A DNA stretch of 64,000 nt. Origin: Desulfatirhabdium butyrativorans DSM 18734. Lineage in GTDB: Bacteria > Desulfobacterota > Desulfobacteria > Desulfobacterales > Desulfatirhabdiaceae. Below the pieces are notes generated by a model, which searched no databases, had not been told where the DNA came from, and worked only from the letters and a program-made list of their open reading frames with translations. Below, one piece after another: positions 24,685 to 33,226 of the stretch. Where the stretch lies: NCBI RefSeq assembly GCF_000429925.1, contig NZ_KE386985.1, forward strand, positions 59,225-123,224. Reading direction: 5' to 3'. The stretch's first letter is position 1, and every line of letters starts with the position of its first letter. The translations under genes were made by a program, and so were the position numbers.

Positions 24685-25902
24685 TCAGCCCTGATCGAGG
24701 GGAATCAGCAACATCTTTCCCGTCATTTTTAACGAGCGATCCGTTTCTTCGAGGCATTTTTTCCGGATATCCTTCAGTAAATCGGCTGCAGCCGTTTCAT
24801 TCCAGAACCAGTGCTGGAAGGCTTTGCCGTCGACGGGTTTTGTCCCGGGTTGGGCCATCAGCGCTTCAAAGTAAAAGGCCTTGAGATCCTGAGCTGCAAT
24901 CCGGATGGCGGCTCCCGGTGACATGCCTTTCGTCTTGTCTTCGATGGAGCCTCCGGAAGCATAGGTGCACAGCAATTCGCAGACCGATTCCGGATCGAAG
25001 TGCGTCACAGTCGTCCGTTTCGTTTTCTGAAGATTCAGATCGTACCAGTTGCGGAATTCCGCAACTTCCTGTTGAAATGCGGCAATACGCATTTCGGGTT
25101 CACTCATGCCTTCCGAGTGTCTTCGAAACGAAATGGGACAGGCCAGAACGGTCGGCTCCTGGTCTCCTTCTTCGATTTCCGGCAAGCCTTCATCGGGGAA
25201 ATCTTCCAGAACAGGGCCTTCGGAAGATTCCAACAGCTTCAGTGCGGCCAACATCACCCGATGCTGAAGGTCTGCGTTCAGTGGTTCCCCCAAGGGGCGG
25301 CCCAGATCGAAAGGCACCCACAAAGCCCTTGGCGGCCGGATGATCTGGGTATGCTCCCGGATCAGACTGATTTGGGTCGTCGGAAGACCTTCGGTTTCCA
25401 GAAAATGCCCCAGCACGCCCACGGCGCGCGTACAGAACGGTCAAACGGGTATCAGGAAGACGGCATCGACGCGATCCGCCTTCAGCAGCCCTGCCAGCTT
25501 CCTGGCCGATACCTCCATCGTGGATGGATCAGAAGCTCCCATGAAGGAATAGTGGAAATCCGCCACGCTGCCGATGACGCCTTCCTGGGCCAGCTCCCGA
25601 AGGCGGTCCAGTGGAAAGACGACGTTCCAGTCCTGCTGAAAACCGGTTCGATCGAAATTGGTCGATAAATGGGTCATCACCAGGTCGCTGGCCTGAACCG
25701 AGCCTGGAATGACCCGATAATCGCCTTCCAGACTTTCGAAAGGCCGATCCTCCCGGCGATGCAGACCCGCCGTCGAGATCAGCGCGATCCTTCGTTTCGG
25801 CAAGGCCGGACCTTTGGCCCATGGGGTCGTTGGATAGGACGGACAGGGCAGGTTCGCCAGATGGGAACGCATGGGTTCCGGAAATCGTTCAAGTCGTGCC
25901 AT
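24685..25902 (-). CDS. Selenoprotein, glycine/sarcosine/betaine reductase selenoprotein B (GrdB)-like, with in-frame UGA as selenocysteine
   Basis: Two frames (25441-25902 and 24685-25440) are in register and separated only by TGA at 25441-25443; read through, they give 405 residues with Sec154 in the context VFLIPV-U-PFCTRAVG, a UxxC redox motif at the exact place where GrdB-family proteins carry Sec. The N-terminal part has other family marks (IALISTAGLHRRED, SVADFHYSFMGA). A SECIS-like hairpin follows at 25413-25429. The C-terminal 170 residues I do not recognise. It lies 151 bp after the ArsS gene in one direction. A plain nonsense mutation is unlikely because both halves show conserved sequence up to the UGA. 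Likely a thiol/selenol redox protein of the rSAM/selenodomain system. Confidence 0.9.
25413..25429 (-). promoter_or_regulatory. SECIS-like hairpin directing Sec insertion
   Basis: In the mRNA sense, GCGCGCC pairs with GGCGTGC over 7 bp (one G-U) around a GUG loop. The stem begins 11 nt after the UGA, so the loop lies about 18 nt downstream, the spacing expected for bacterial SECIS elements, which present a G/U-containing apical loop. The tiny 3-nt loop is atypical; breaking the closing pairs would enlarge it. Confidence 0.6.
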
Positions 25903-26053
25903 AAAGTAGCTCCTTTTGGTGAATGTTTGGGTCGTTCCATTCCAATAGAGGTGATTCCTTCTAAGAAAGGCCCCCCTATCCGCGCTTGCGTGCCGAGGAA
26001 ATCGCTGACGGCGGGATTTTCGATGCTATCGGGTCAATCCGGCACCGGATGGC

Positions 26054-27040
26054 TCAGCTCGTCAGGGCACCCTGACAGGATGAGCCTGCCCCGGCGGTGC
26101 AAGCGAAACAATGGCTGCGCACGACGACTTCGCGTTCGGCCAGCCGATGATAGTCAAAATTCTCGATGTGATTTGGGGCGCCGCTGTTCACCGTCAAATC
26201 GAGCATCTGATTGAAATCGCAGTCATACAGGCGCCCGTCCCATCCGATCGAAAGCATGGTCCGGCACATGAGGCTGCCTACGGTTTGAATGTTGAAGGCG
26301 CACTGAAGGGTGCGCATGTAATCCGACCAGTTGCCGCTGCGTTTCAAGTATTCGGCGTAGCGGCCGATGGGATTGTTGACCAAACAAAACAGCGTATTAA
26401 AGTGAAGGCCATATTGGTCGCGCAACACTCGGCGATATTCGACTTCGAGGGCGGACTGCAGCCCTGGCAGGTAAGCCCCCACCGGGTTGTGGACCAAGTG
26501 CAGCATCAGTCCGCTGCCGGGAAGGCCGTAGGATCGGTGGTTCAGATCACGAATCACCTCGATGGCTGCGGCGAAGCTGCCTGCTCCGCGTTGACGATCC
26601 GATTTTTCGGGGTGATAGTCGGGAAGAGAGGCGACCAGCTCGACCTTGTGTGCGGCAAAGATATCCAGGTATCGCCGATATGCCGGATCGAGCATCACTA
26701 CCAGGTTGCTTCGCACGATCAGGCGCTTTTTCAAACCAGCAGCTTCGCCGAGCAGCCATTCGAGCTCCGGGTGAAGTTCCGGAGCACCACCGGTGATATC
26801 GATAGTCGTGATGTTTGGGTGTGCAGCCGCTGTCATGCAGTTGGTCATGGTTTCCCGGCTCATCATTTCGGCACGATCGGGCCCGGCCTGTACATGGCAG
26901 TGCTTGCAGCTCAGGTTGCACTGACGTGTGATGTTCATCTGGAGGATTTCGATACCCGCCGACCGCAGAGGGGCGAGTCCGCAAGCCCTGAGACGCTCTG
27001 CAAAATCATCCGCCGGATGGGATGGTGGCATGAGTTGCAT
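26054..27040 (-). CDS. arsS: Arsenosugar biosynthesis-type radical SAM protein (ArsS / TIGR04167)
   Basis: 328 residues from the ATG at 27040 (GGAG 11 nt upstream; the longer frame to 27088 lies inside the previous gene). The radical SAM motif is CNLSCKHC near residue 42, followed by TIDITGGAPELHPELEW. The C-terminal domain has CRTMLSIGWDGRLYDCDFN and HCFACTAGAGSSCQG, the Cys-rich end that in some relatives carries selenocysteine; here all positions are Cys. Characterised ArsS adds a 5'-deoxyadenosyl group to dimethylarsenite. No ArsM methyltransferase is visible in this window, so the substrate may come from elsewhere or differ. Same operon direction as the selenoprotein. Confidence 0.9.
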   Translation of the reverse strand: MQLMPPSHPADDFAERLRACGLAPLRSAGIEILQMNITRQCNLSCKHCHVQAGPDRAEMMSRETMTNCMTAAAHPNITTIDITGGAPELHPELEWLLGEAAGLKKRLIVRSNLVVMLDPAYRRYLDIFAAHKVELVASLPDYHPEKSDRQRGAGSFAAAIEVIRDLNHRSYGLPGSGLMLHLVHNPVGAYLPGLQSALEVEYRRVLRDQYGLHFNTLFCLVNNPIGRYAEYLKRSGNWSDYMRTLQCAFNIQTVGSLMCRTMLSIGWDGRLYDCDFNQMLDLTVNSGAPNHIENFDYHRLAEREVVVRSHCFACTAGAGSSCQGALTS

Positions 27041-27044
27041 GGAA

Positions 27045-27383
27045 TCACATCTCCTTCTGCTTGATGATCTTGCGCATCTGGGTGGCATGGGCCAGGGTGT
27101 CGCCAGCCACCATGGCCGCTCCTACGTGGATGGCTTCCATCATCTCATCGTTGTCGACACCTAAGGACAGGCACTTGTTGGTGTAGGCATCGATGCAATA
27201 GGGACAATGGCGAACGGTAGCCACCGCCAGCGCGATCAAGGCTTTCTCCCGTTCGGTGAGCTTGCCTGCGCTGGTGGCAGCAGCGTAGTATTCGAAAAAT
27301 TTGGCGCCGGGCCCGGAGGCATACTCGCCGATGTTGGCAAAGTCTTCCAGATCCCGCTTTTGGTAATAGGTTGTTTCGTCCAT
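27045..27383 (-). CDS. Arsenosugar-associated peroxidase-like carboxymuconolactone decarboxylase family protein
   Basis: 112 residues, an all-helical AhpD-like CMD protein. The redox pair is in VRHCPYCIDAYTNKCLS (CxxC), with the usual downstream His in AIHVGAAMVAGDTLAHATQ. Family members next to ArsS often have selenocysteine at the first Cys; here the codon is Cys. It probably reduces a peroxide or recycles a thiol of the radical SAM pathway. AAGGAGATGTGATTCC at its 3' end provides the ribosome site of arsS, and its stop is 4 bp before that start. Confidence 0.88.
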   Translation of the reverse strand: MDETTYYQKRDLEDFANIGEYASGPGAKFFEYYAAATSAGKLTEREKALIALAVATVRHCPYCIDAYTNKCLSLGVDNDEMMEAIHVGAAMVAGDTLAHATQMRKIIKQKEM

Positions 27384-27440
27384 TTGACCTTTACTTTCTT
27401 GTTTGAGGTTGTTTTGATGGATGGATTTATCGTGAAAATA

Positions 27441-27457
27441 GTGGGCAGTCGGCAGTG
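27441..27457 (-). repeat. Short heptad repeat (ACTGCCG/ACTGCCC)
   Basis: GTGGGCAGTCGGCAGTG, two-plus units of the ACTGCC(G/C) heptad on the minus strand, in the 117-bp gap between the oxidoreductase and peroxidase-like genes. It is followed by a fragment resembling the CCGGCTTTCGCYGGAATGA hairpin seen intact at 50520-50539. Confidence 0.55.
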
Positions 27458-27500
27458 TGGCCCGTCCCCCCGGCTTTCGCTGGAATGACGAACCCCATTT

Positions 27501-29027
27501 TCATCGTCGCCAGGCCATCAGCCGTGAAAACAGCGATTGGACAAAGGGTGTCAGCCGCGTCCGGTTGTACGCATCCCCGATTTGGCGGAGGACCTCCGCC
27601 TGTGTCGGGTAGGGGTGGATCGTGTTCGCGATGCGCCCAAGGCCCAAGTTGTGCGTCATGGCCAGGGTGATTTCCGCAATCATGTCTCCAGCATTTGCGG
27701 CCACGATGGTTGCGCCCAGGATTTTATCCGTACCCTTGCGTACATGCACACGCGCCAGCCCGTTCGTGTGGCCTTCGAGAATCGCCCGGTCCACCTCGTT
27801 TAGCGTTCGGGTGAAGGTATCGACGGCGATGCCCTGCTCGAGAGCCTGCTTTTCATAGAGTCCAACATGGGCAATCTCCGGCTCGGTGTAAGTACACCAG
27901 GGAATCGTCAATGCACTTGCCTTGGATCGGCCGAAAAACAGGGCGTTGCGGATGACGATGCGCGCCATGAAGTCAGCCGCATGGGTGAACTGATAGGGCG
28001 AGCAGATATCACCGGCAGCGTAGATGTGCGGCTGGCTGGTTTGCAGATAGTCATTGACCTGAACGCCTTTCTTGTTGAACGCGACACCTGCGGCCTCCAG
28101 CCCCAGGTGTTCCACATTCGGGGCTCGGCCCACAGCCACCAGGAGCTGATCGACTACTTCGTCGTATCCTTTGCCGTGGGAGGTCACGGTAAGACGGATT
28201 TTACCGCCCTCGGCCTTGGCCAGTTTCAGGTTCTTGCCGCAGCACAGCAGCTTCACCCCGTCTTGCTGCATGGATTCCAGTACAATGTCGGAAGCATCGG
28301 CATCTTCTCTGGGAAGAATGCCATGCATGGTCTCCACCAGCAGCACCTCCGAGCCGAAGCGGGCAAAAGACTGGGCCATTTCGCATCCAATGGGACCTGC
28401 GCCGATGACAGCCATGCGCCTGGGCAGCTCGGTCAGGGAAAAGACGGTCTCGTTCGTCAAATAGGAGATTTCACTCAACCCTTCAATGGGGGGTGCCGCA
28501 GCCCTGGCACCGGTGGCGATGACCGCTTTCTTGAAAGCCAGGCGTTCGCCGGCGACTTCGACGGTGTGGGAATCGACGAAACGGCCATCGCCCATGAACA
28601 CGTCGATGCCCAGGTTGCTGAAGCGCTGGACCGAGTCGTGCGGCGCGATGGAGGCCCGAAGCCGCCGCATGCGTTCCATCACCTGACCGAAATCGATGGT
28701 CATGCCTTCGGGGATGTGCACACCGAATGTCCTGGCATTTCGTGCGGCAGCCGCCGCCCGTGCCGCTCGGATCACAGCCTTGGACGGTACACAGCCGATA
28801 TTGAGGCAATCTCCTCCCATCAGGTGGCGCTCGATGAGGGCCACCTTGGCCCCCAGACCGGCCGCTCCGGCCGCACATACCAGTCCGGCAGTGCCGGCGC
28901 CGATGACAACCAGGTTGTAGCGTGAGGCCGGCTTTGGGTTTTGCCAGTCCAGGGGATGGACATGGGAGGCCAGTTGCTGGTTGTGGGTATCCCATGGACT
29001 TAGGATGGTGGTTTCCGAGGCTTTCAT
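27501..29027 (-). CDS. Mercuric-reductase-like FAD-dependent disulfide oxidoreductase
   Basis: 508 residues of the class I pyridine nucleotide-disulfide oxidoreductase family. The FAD site is YNLVVIGAGTAGLVCAAGAAG; the redox disulfide is in GGDCLNIGCVPSKAVIR; the NAD(P) site is RRMAVIGAGPIGCEMAQSF; the second FAD motif is IYAAGDI; and the dimerisation domain ends with HPYPTQAEVLRQIGDAYNR. The C-terminal Cys pair of true MerA and the lipoamide dehydrogenase HPHPT motif are altered or absent, so the substrate is uncertain. Such proteins are often fused to or next to TVP38/TMEM64 membrane proteins, one of which lies two genes upstream. Confidence 0.88.
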   Translation of the reverse strand: MKASETTILSPWDTHNQQLASHVHPLDWQNPKPASRYNLVVIGAGTAGLVCAAGAAGLGAKVALIERHLMGGDCLNIGCVPSKAVIRAARAAAAARNARTFGVHIPEGMTIDFGQVMERMRRLRASIAPHDSVQRFSNLGIDVFMGDGRFVDSHTVEVAGERLAFKKAVIATGARAAAPPIEGLSEISYLTNETVFSLTELPRRMAVIGAGPIGCEMAQSFARFGSEVLLVETMHGILPREDADASDIVLESMQQDGVKLLCCGKNLKLAKAEGGKIRLTVTSHGKGYDEVVDQLLVAVGRAPNVEHLGLEAAGVAFNKKGVQVNDYLQTSQPHIYAAGDICSPYQFTHAADFMARIVIRNALFFGRSKASALTIPWCTYTEPEIAHVGLYEKQALEQGIAVDTFTRTLNEVDRAILEGHTNGLARVHVRKGTDKILGATIVAANAGDMIAEITLAMTHNLGLGRIANTIHPYPTQAEVLRQIGDAYNRTRLTPFVQSLFSRLMAWRR

Positions 29028-29101
29028 TGGGTCCTCTCCCTCTGCTGTCTTTCACGCATTTGGGGTTTGTTTCTTTTTGGGGTTGATCCTTCCATCGGGT
29101 G

Positions 29102-30556
29102 TTATGCTAAAGGAGTCTTAGAGGCGGTGGCTTCACGGTTACCGTTCCAATGGGTGTGAAAAAACAAGCCCCGGGGCTTGTCGACGCGCTCATAGGTGTG
29201 TGCGCCGAAATAGTCCCGTTGTGCCTGGAGCAGATTCGCGGGAAGCCGGGCCGTGCGGTATCCGTCGTAATAGGCCAGTGCGGCGCCGATCGCCGGTGCC
29301 GGAATTCCCAGATGGATCGCCAATGCTGCAGTGCGGCGCCAACCGGCTTGAGCGTTTTCGATGGCCGTTTTGAAAAACGGGGCCAGCATCAGGTTCACCA
29401 GGTCTGGATCGGCGTCAAAGGCTTGTTTGATGTCACGGAGGAATACCGAGCGGATAATACATCCGCCGCGCCACATCAAGGCGATGCCGCCGTAGTTGAG
29501 ATGCCAGCCCTGCTCTGCAGCCACGGCCCTCATGAGCTGGTATCCCTGGGCGTACGAGACGATCTTGGACGCATACAGCGCCTGTTCGAGATCGTCGATC
29601 GCCGCTGCTCTGTCTCCCTGAAAACGCGCAGGCGGCCCCCAGAAAATGCGGGATGCCGCAACGCGCTCATCCTTGAGCGCTGACAGGCAGCGCGCAAAGA
29701 CCGCCTCTCCGATCAGGGTCAAGGGTTGTCCTACATTCAGGGCCGTAACGACTGTCCATTTGCCGGTCCCCTTCTGTGCTGCCACATCGAGAATTCGATC
29801 GACGGTCGCTCGACCGTCCCCATCCTGATGCGTCAAGATATGGCTGGTGATAGCGATTAAATAGGATGCCAGCGGGCCTTGGTTCCACCGGCCGAAGACA
29901 TCCGCCATTTCCCGGTTGGAAAGTCCGAGTCCGTCTTTCATGATCTGGTAGGTCTCGCAGATCAACTGCATATCACCGTATTCGATGCCGTTGTGCACCA
30001 TCTTCACGAAATGACCGGCCCCGCCCTCGCCGACCCAGTCGCAACATGGCGAGCCGTCGCCCGTGAAGGCGCAGATGGTCTGGAAAATCGGTCGGACGAT
30101 GTGCCATGCCTCCGCTGACCCTCCCGGCATGATGGACGGACCTGTGAGGGCGCCCTGCTCGCCCCCGGAAATTCCGGCACCGACATAATAGAGACCGTTG
30201 CTTTCCACCTCCCGCATGCGGCGGGCGGTGTCCATGAAATGAGAATTGCCGCCGTCGATGATCACGTCTCCGGTATCCAGGAAAGACAGTACCGAAGCGA
30301 TGAACTCGTCCACGGCTTTTCCTGCCTGAATCATGAGCATGAGCTTACGCGGCCGTTTCAAGGTTGTGATGAGCTCTCCGATACTGTGACATCCGATAAT
30401 GTTCTTTCCGGCGGCCCGTCCGTCGACAAAGGCATCGACCTTGCTGGTGGTGCGGTTGTAGCAAGCGACGGTAAAGCCATTGCTTGCCATGTTGAGAATC
30501 AGATTCTCCCCCATCACCCCCAATCCGACCACAGCGATATCGGCTTTTTTCCCCAT
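29102..30556 (-). CDS. gnd: 6-phosphogluconate dehydrogenase, decarboxylating
   Basis: 484 residues, full length for the long bacterial and eukaryal type. ADIAVVGLGVMGENLILNMA with CYNRTTSKVD is the NADP site (Arg-Thr-Thr favouring NADP); DGGNSHFMDTARRM, GAGISGGEQGALTGPSIMPG and the catalytic region GHFVKMVHNGIEYGDMQLI are intact. It oxidises 6-phosphogluconate to ribulose 5-phosphate, giving NADPH. Its place between the disulfide oxidoreductase and the TVP38 protein is unusual and may supply NADPH to the oxidoreductase. 74 bp from each neighbour. Confidence 0.95.
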   Translation of the reverse strand: MGKKADIAVVGLGVMGENLILNMASNGFTVACYNRTTSKVDAFVDGRAAGKNIIGCHSIGELITTLKRPRKLMLMIQAGKAVDEFIASVLSFLDTGDVIIDGGNSHFMDTARRMREVESNGLYYVGAGISGGEQGALTGPSIMPGGSAEAWHIVRPIFQTICAFTGDGSPCCDWVGEGGAGHFVKMVHNGIEYGDMQLICETYQIMKDGLGLSNREMADVFGRWNQGPLASYLIAITSHILTHQDGDGRATVDRILDVAAQKGTGKWTVVTALNVGQPLTLIGEAVFARCLSALKDERVAASRIFWGPPARFQGDRAAAIDDLEQALYASKIVSYAQGYQLMRAVAAEQGWHLNYGGIALMWRGGCIIRSVFLRDIKQAFDADPDLVNLMLAPFFKTAIENAQAGWRRTAALAIHLGIPAPAIGAALAYYDGYRTARLPANLLQAQRDYFGAHTYERVDKPRGLFFHTHWNGNREATASKTPLA

Positions 30557-30630
30557 ATGAAGCGCTTTCCTTCCCTTGTGAAAACAAAAATCATTGCACT
30601 ATCCTGGTAGAAAGGCCTTGATGGCCTATC

Positions 30631-31398
30631 CTACATGGCATTGCCATTCATGGTCGAGACGTCGCTTGTATGACTGTCTGTCGTTTTTGAGGCTGATTTC
30701 TGAGATGAGCTCCTGTAACGGGCAAGCAACTTTCTTGCGGTGATCGGAAACAAGCCCAGCGCTGCAAAGGAAACCAGCACGCCGGGGGATAGAATGCCCG
30801 ACAGGGAATCGATTTTGGCCAGCTCCTTTCCGGCATTGACATAAACAATGGTTCCAGCCAGCATGCCGATTTGCGACACCCAGAAAAAGGTGAAAAGTCG
30901 CATCTTGGTAAGCCCCATCAGCAGGTTGATCACGAAAAACGGGAACACCGGCACCAAGCGAAGGGAAAAGAGATAAAAAGCGCCCTCCTTTTCGATGCCG
31001 CCGTTGATGGTCGCCAGTCGATCGCCGAATTTGCCCTGCACCCAATCCTGCAGCAGAAACCGGGAAACGGCGCAAGCGAGTGTGGCGCCAATGGTGCTGG
31101 CAAACGATACGGCGATGGTTCCGACGACCAAACCAAACAGCCCACCACCTGCCACGGTCAGGACGGCTGCGCCAGGCAGCGACAGGGCCGTGACCGCAAT
31201 ATAGATGCCCATGTAGGCGGCGATCACGGCGAACCGGTGCGACTGGTACAACTGTTGAAATTTCTCCTGGGACGCCTTGAGGTAGTCGAGGGAGAGATAT
31301 CGCCCCAACTCGAAATATCGGAAGGCGAAAATGCCAATCACGATAAGACCAACCACGACCGCCTTGCCGATCCAAGTATTCTTTTTTGTCGGTATCAT
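30631..31398 (-). CDS. TVP38/TMEM64 (DedA-like) membrane protein
   Basis: 255 residues from the ATG at 31398; longer starts lie upstream at 31413 and 31443. Six or so membrane segments, with the family core AVTALSLPGAAVLTVAGGGLFG, SFASTIGATLACAVSRF and LRLVPVFPFFVINLLMGLT, a VTT-domain signature. Family members are proposed lipid scramblases or transporters. It is the first gene of a possible ten-gene minus-strand run and commonly pairs with mercuric-reductase-like proteins such as the one at 27501-29027. Confidence 0.87.
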   Translation of the reverse strand: MIPTKKNTWIGKAVVVGLIVIGIFAFRYFELGRYLSLDYLKASQEKFQQLYQSHRFAVIAAYMGIYIAVTALSLPGAAVLTVAGGGLFGLVVGTIAVSFASTIGATLACAVSRFLLQDWVQGKFGDRLATINGGIEKEGAFYLFSLRLVPVFPFFVINLLMGLTKMRLFTFFWVSQIGMLAGTIVYVNAGKELAKIDSLSGILSPGVLVSFAALGLFPITARKLLARYRSSSQKSASKTTDSHTSDVSTMNGNAM

Positions 31399-32162
31399 GG
31401 TTTCTGAACCTTTCATCACCGGTTGCTTGCCGCAAAAGACCACACCTGGTTAGCGAGCTGCCCTGCTGTATCGGATCGAAGGTGGGCATTTCGCAGAAAA
31501 TCGATCCGCTCTTGAACCAATCGAGATAACGGACGATACACATTTCCTTTGGAGGAATCGATCATCGAACATGATAGTTATTCAATGCTATACAAATTTA
31601 TATATAGCTGTTCATCGATCGATAGCAACCCAAAATTGTGGATGGACTCGCAAAAAGGCGACGAGTCTTTCGTGGGCCGCATGGGGGGCGGGCACGCCTT
31701 TTCCGCTGCAAAAGTCATCCGTCCTGTCCGCATGCGACGTCGTATCCTAAACCAGGGACTTTGACGGGGTTCTGGAGGGTATCCGTTGCATTTTCGTTGA
31801 CCATGGTAATCAGGTGATATACTCAAGCGTGTAAGACTTCTACGTCAATGAGCCGGGGGAAGCATCATCGGAATCGCTCACGCAGACGGCCGGGTGTAAA
31901 CCCCCGGCCCTACAGCGCCCCGCTGGATGAAAGTCGCCGGGGCGAGTTCCGTAGGAATCCCCCATGCAGCCGGGGCTTCACCCCGGTTAATGAAAGTCGA
32001 TGGAGCAACTTCCTTAGGAGTGTGGCGACATGACAGCCGCCCTACGACACTGCCGACCGCCGACTGCCCACTGCCCACTTTCGTAGGAATCCCAGGAAGG
32101 CGGACTTGCGTATTACGTACTGCACATCTTGATTTTCAGGACAATCACGTGAGGACTTGTTG
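31399..32162. other. Divergent intergenic region with repeats
   Basis: This 764-bp gap separates the minus-strand TVP38 run from the plus-strand pseudopilin genes. Positions 31540-31625 are AT-rich and could hold the TVP38 promoter. Positions 31885-32012 hold REP family 2 sequence in inverted orientation (copy at 31955-32012), and 32049-32076 hold four ACTGCC-type heptads. A 71-codon frame at 31549-31764 has no recognisable family. Confidence 0.55.
31885..32076 (-). repeat. REP family 2 copy plus ACTGCC heptads
   Basis: The reverse complement of 31955-32012 follows the copy at 2150-2214 base by base over most of its length (GACTTTCATTAACCGGGGTG ... TGCATGGG.GATTCCTA). A further palindrome, GGCCGGGTGTAAACCCCCGGCC-like, lies at 31889-31911. 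At 32049-32076 four heptads read ACTGCCG, ACCGCCG, ACTGCCC, ACTGCCC. Confidence 0.7.
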
Positions 32163-32654
32163 ATGAACAGGAGTGTTTCTCTCAGCCCGGCATACCGCCG
32201 ATGGACGAAACGATCATCATGGGCCGAAAAGGGCGGCGGTTTTACCCTGATCGAGCTCATGGTGGTGATCGTGATCCTCGGCATTCTGGCATTGTATGTG
32301 GCGCCGAAGATCATGGGACGGCCGGACGAGGCCAGACAGGTCAAGGCGAAGATGGACATTGCGGCCATCGAGACGGCGCTCAAGCTCTACAAGCTCGACA
32401 ACGGAGTCTACCCCACGACGGAGCAGGGCCTCCAGGCCCTGGTGCAGCGGCCCGACTCCTCTCCTGTCCCCCGCAACTGGCGAAAAGGCGGATACCTCGA
32501 AAAAGGCAAGGTGCCGAAAGATCCCTGGGGGAACCCCTACGTCTATCTGTCTCCAGGGGTATCGAGCGACTACGACATCATCTGCTACGGAGCGGACGGG
32601 CTTCCCGGCGGCGAGGGCGCGGACCGGGACATCACATCGAGGGATACGGAGTGA
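32163..32654 (+). CDS. gspG: Type II secretion major pseudopilin GspG
   Basis: 163 residues from the ATG at 32163 (GAGGA 9 nt upstream). After a basic leader of about 27 residues comes the type III signal [20 protein letters not shown], cut by prepilin peptidase before Phe. The globular part has the GspG hallmarks [36 protein letters not shown] and the Ca-binding loop region [15 protein letters not shown]. It would form the pseudopilus in the inner membrane and periplasm. The next gene's GTG overlaps its stop codon. No gspD, E, F, J or K is near. Confidence 0.93.
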   Translation: MNRSVSLSPAYRRWTKRSSWAEKGGGFTLIELMVVIVILGILALYVAPKIMGRPDEARQVKAKMDIAAIETALKLYKLDNGVYPTTEQGLQALVQRPDSSPVPRNWRKGGYLEKGKVPKDPWGNPYVYLSPGVSSDYDIICYGADGLPGGEGADRDITSRDTE

Positions 32655-33226
32655 GACGGCGGGATGGGGTCTCCGGCATGACCCTGATGGAACTGGTCGT
32701 GGTCATGGGTTTGATTGCCGTGCTTCTGATCGGAACGATTCCAAGACTGATGCGCTCCGAAAAGGAGGCGGATACGGCTCAGGCCGTGAGGCGTCTCGGC
32801 GGATGGATTTCCCGACTCAGGGAGGAAGCGGTTCGCGATGGAAGCATCTACGTTCTATCGGTCGATCTGGACAACCGTCGGGCGTGGATCGGGCGTCCGA
32901 AAAGCGATACGTCGGCGGCTTTCTCCGGGGTACTTTCAAAACAACAGCGGGAAAACAGTCCCGAGCCCGTTCTGTATATTTCGAATGAAATCAGCCGGAT
33001 GACGCTTCGTTTTCTGCATGACGATCCCGTGGATTCCGGCACGCATGAGATTCGCTTTTATCCGCAGGGTTACGGCAGCGCAGCGGCCCTTTGGCTCGAA
33101 ACGCGCAACGGCAGTGGGGTTTGCCTGAGTATCGAGCCATTTCTGGAAGAGCCGAAGCTGACCACGCGTGAGGTCTGTGAGCGCTCCGAATCGTTCCGGC
33201 AAACAGAGACAAGCCCGAAAAAATGA
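32651..33226 (+). CDS. gspH: Type II secretion minor pseudopilin GspH-like
   Basis: 191 residues from the GTG at 32651, which overlaps the gspG stop as GTGA. The prepilin signal is [21 protein letters not shown], with Met rather than Phe at +1, followed by [21 protein letters not shown]. The C-terminal domain is beta-rich and weakly conserved, as is usual for GspH ([19 protein letters not shown]). It overlaps gspI by an ATGA. Confidence 0.83.
   Translation: MRRRDGVSGMTLMELVVVMGLIAVLLIGTIPRLMRSEKEADTAQAVRRLGGWISRLREEAVRDGSIYVLSVDLDNRRAWIGRPKSDTSAAFSGVLSKQQRENSPEPVLYISNEISRMTLRFLHDDPVDSGTHEIRFYPQGYGSAAALWLETRNGSGVCLSIEPFLEEPKLTTREVCERSESFRQTETSPKK

Noticed and set aside
25441-25443. TGA as a nonsense mutation making a pseudogene
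   Set aside because: The UxxC context, family position, intact frame on both sides and downstream hairpin favour selenocysteine.
31549-31764. 71-codon plus-strand frame in the gap before gspG
   Set aside because: No recognisable family and low-complexity composition; it lies in the probable promoter region of the divergent TVP38 gene.
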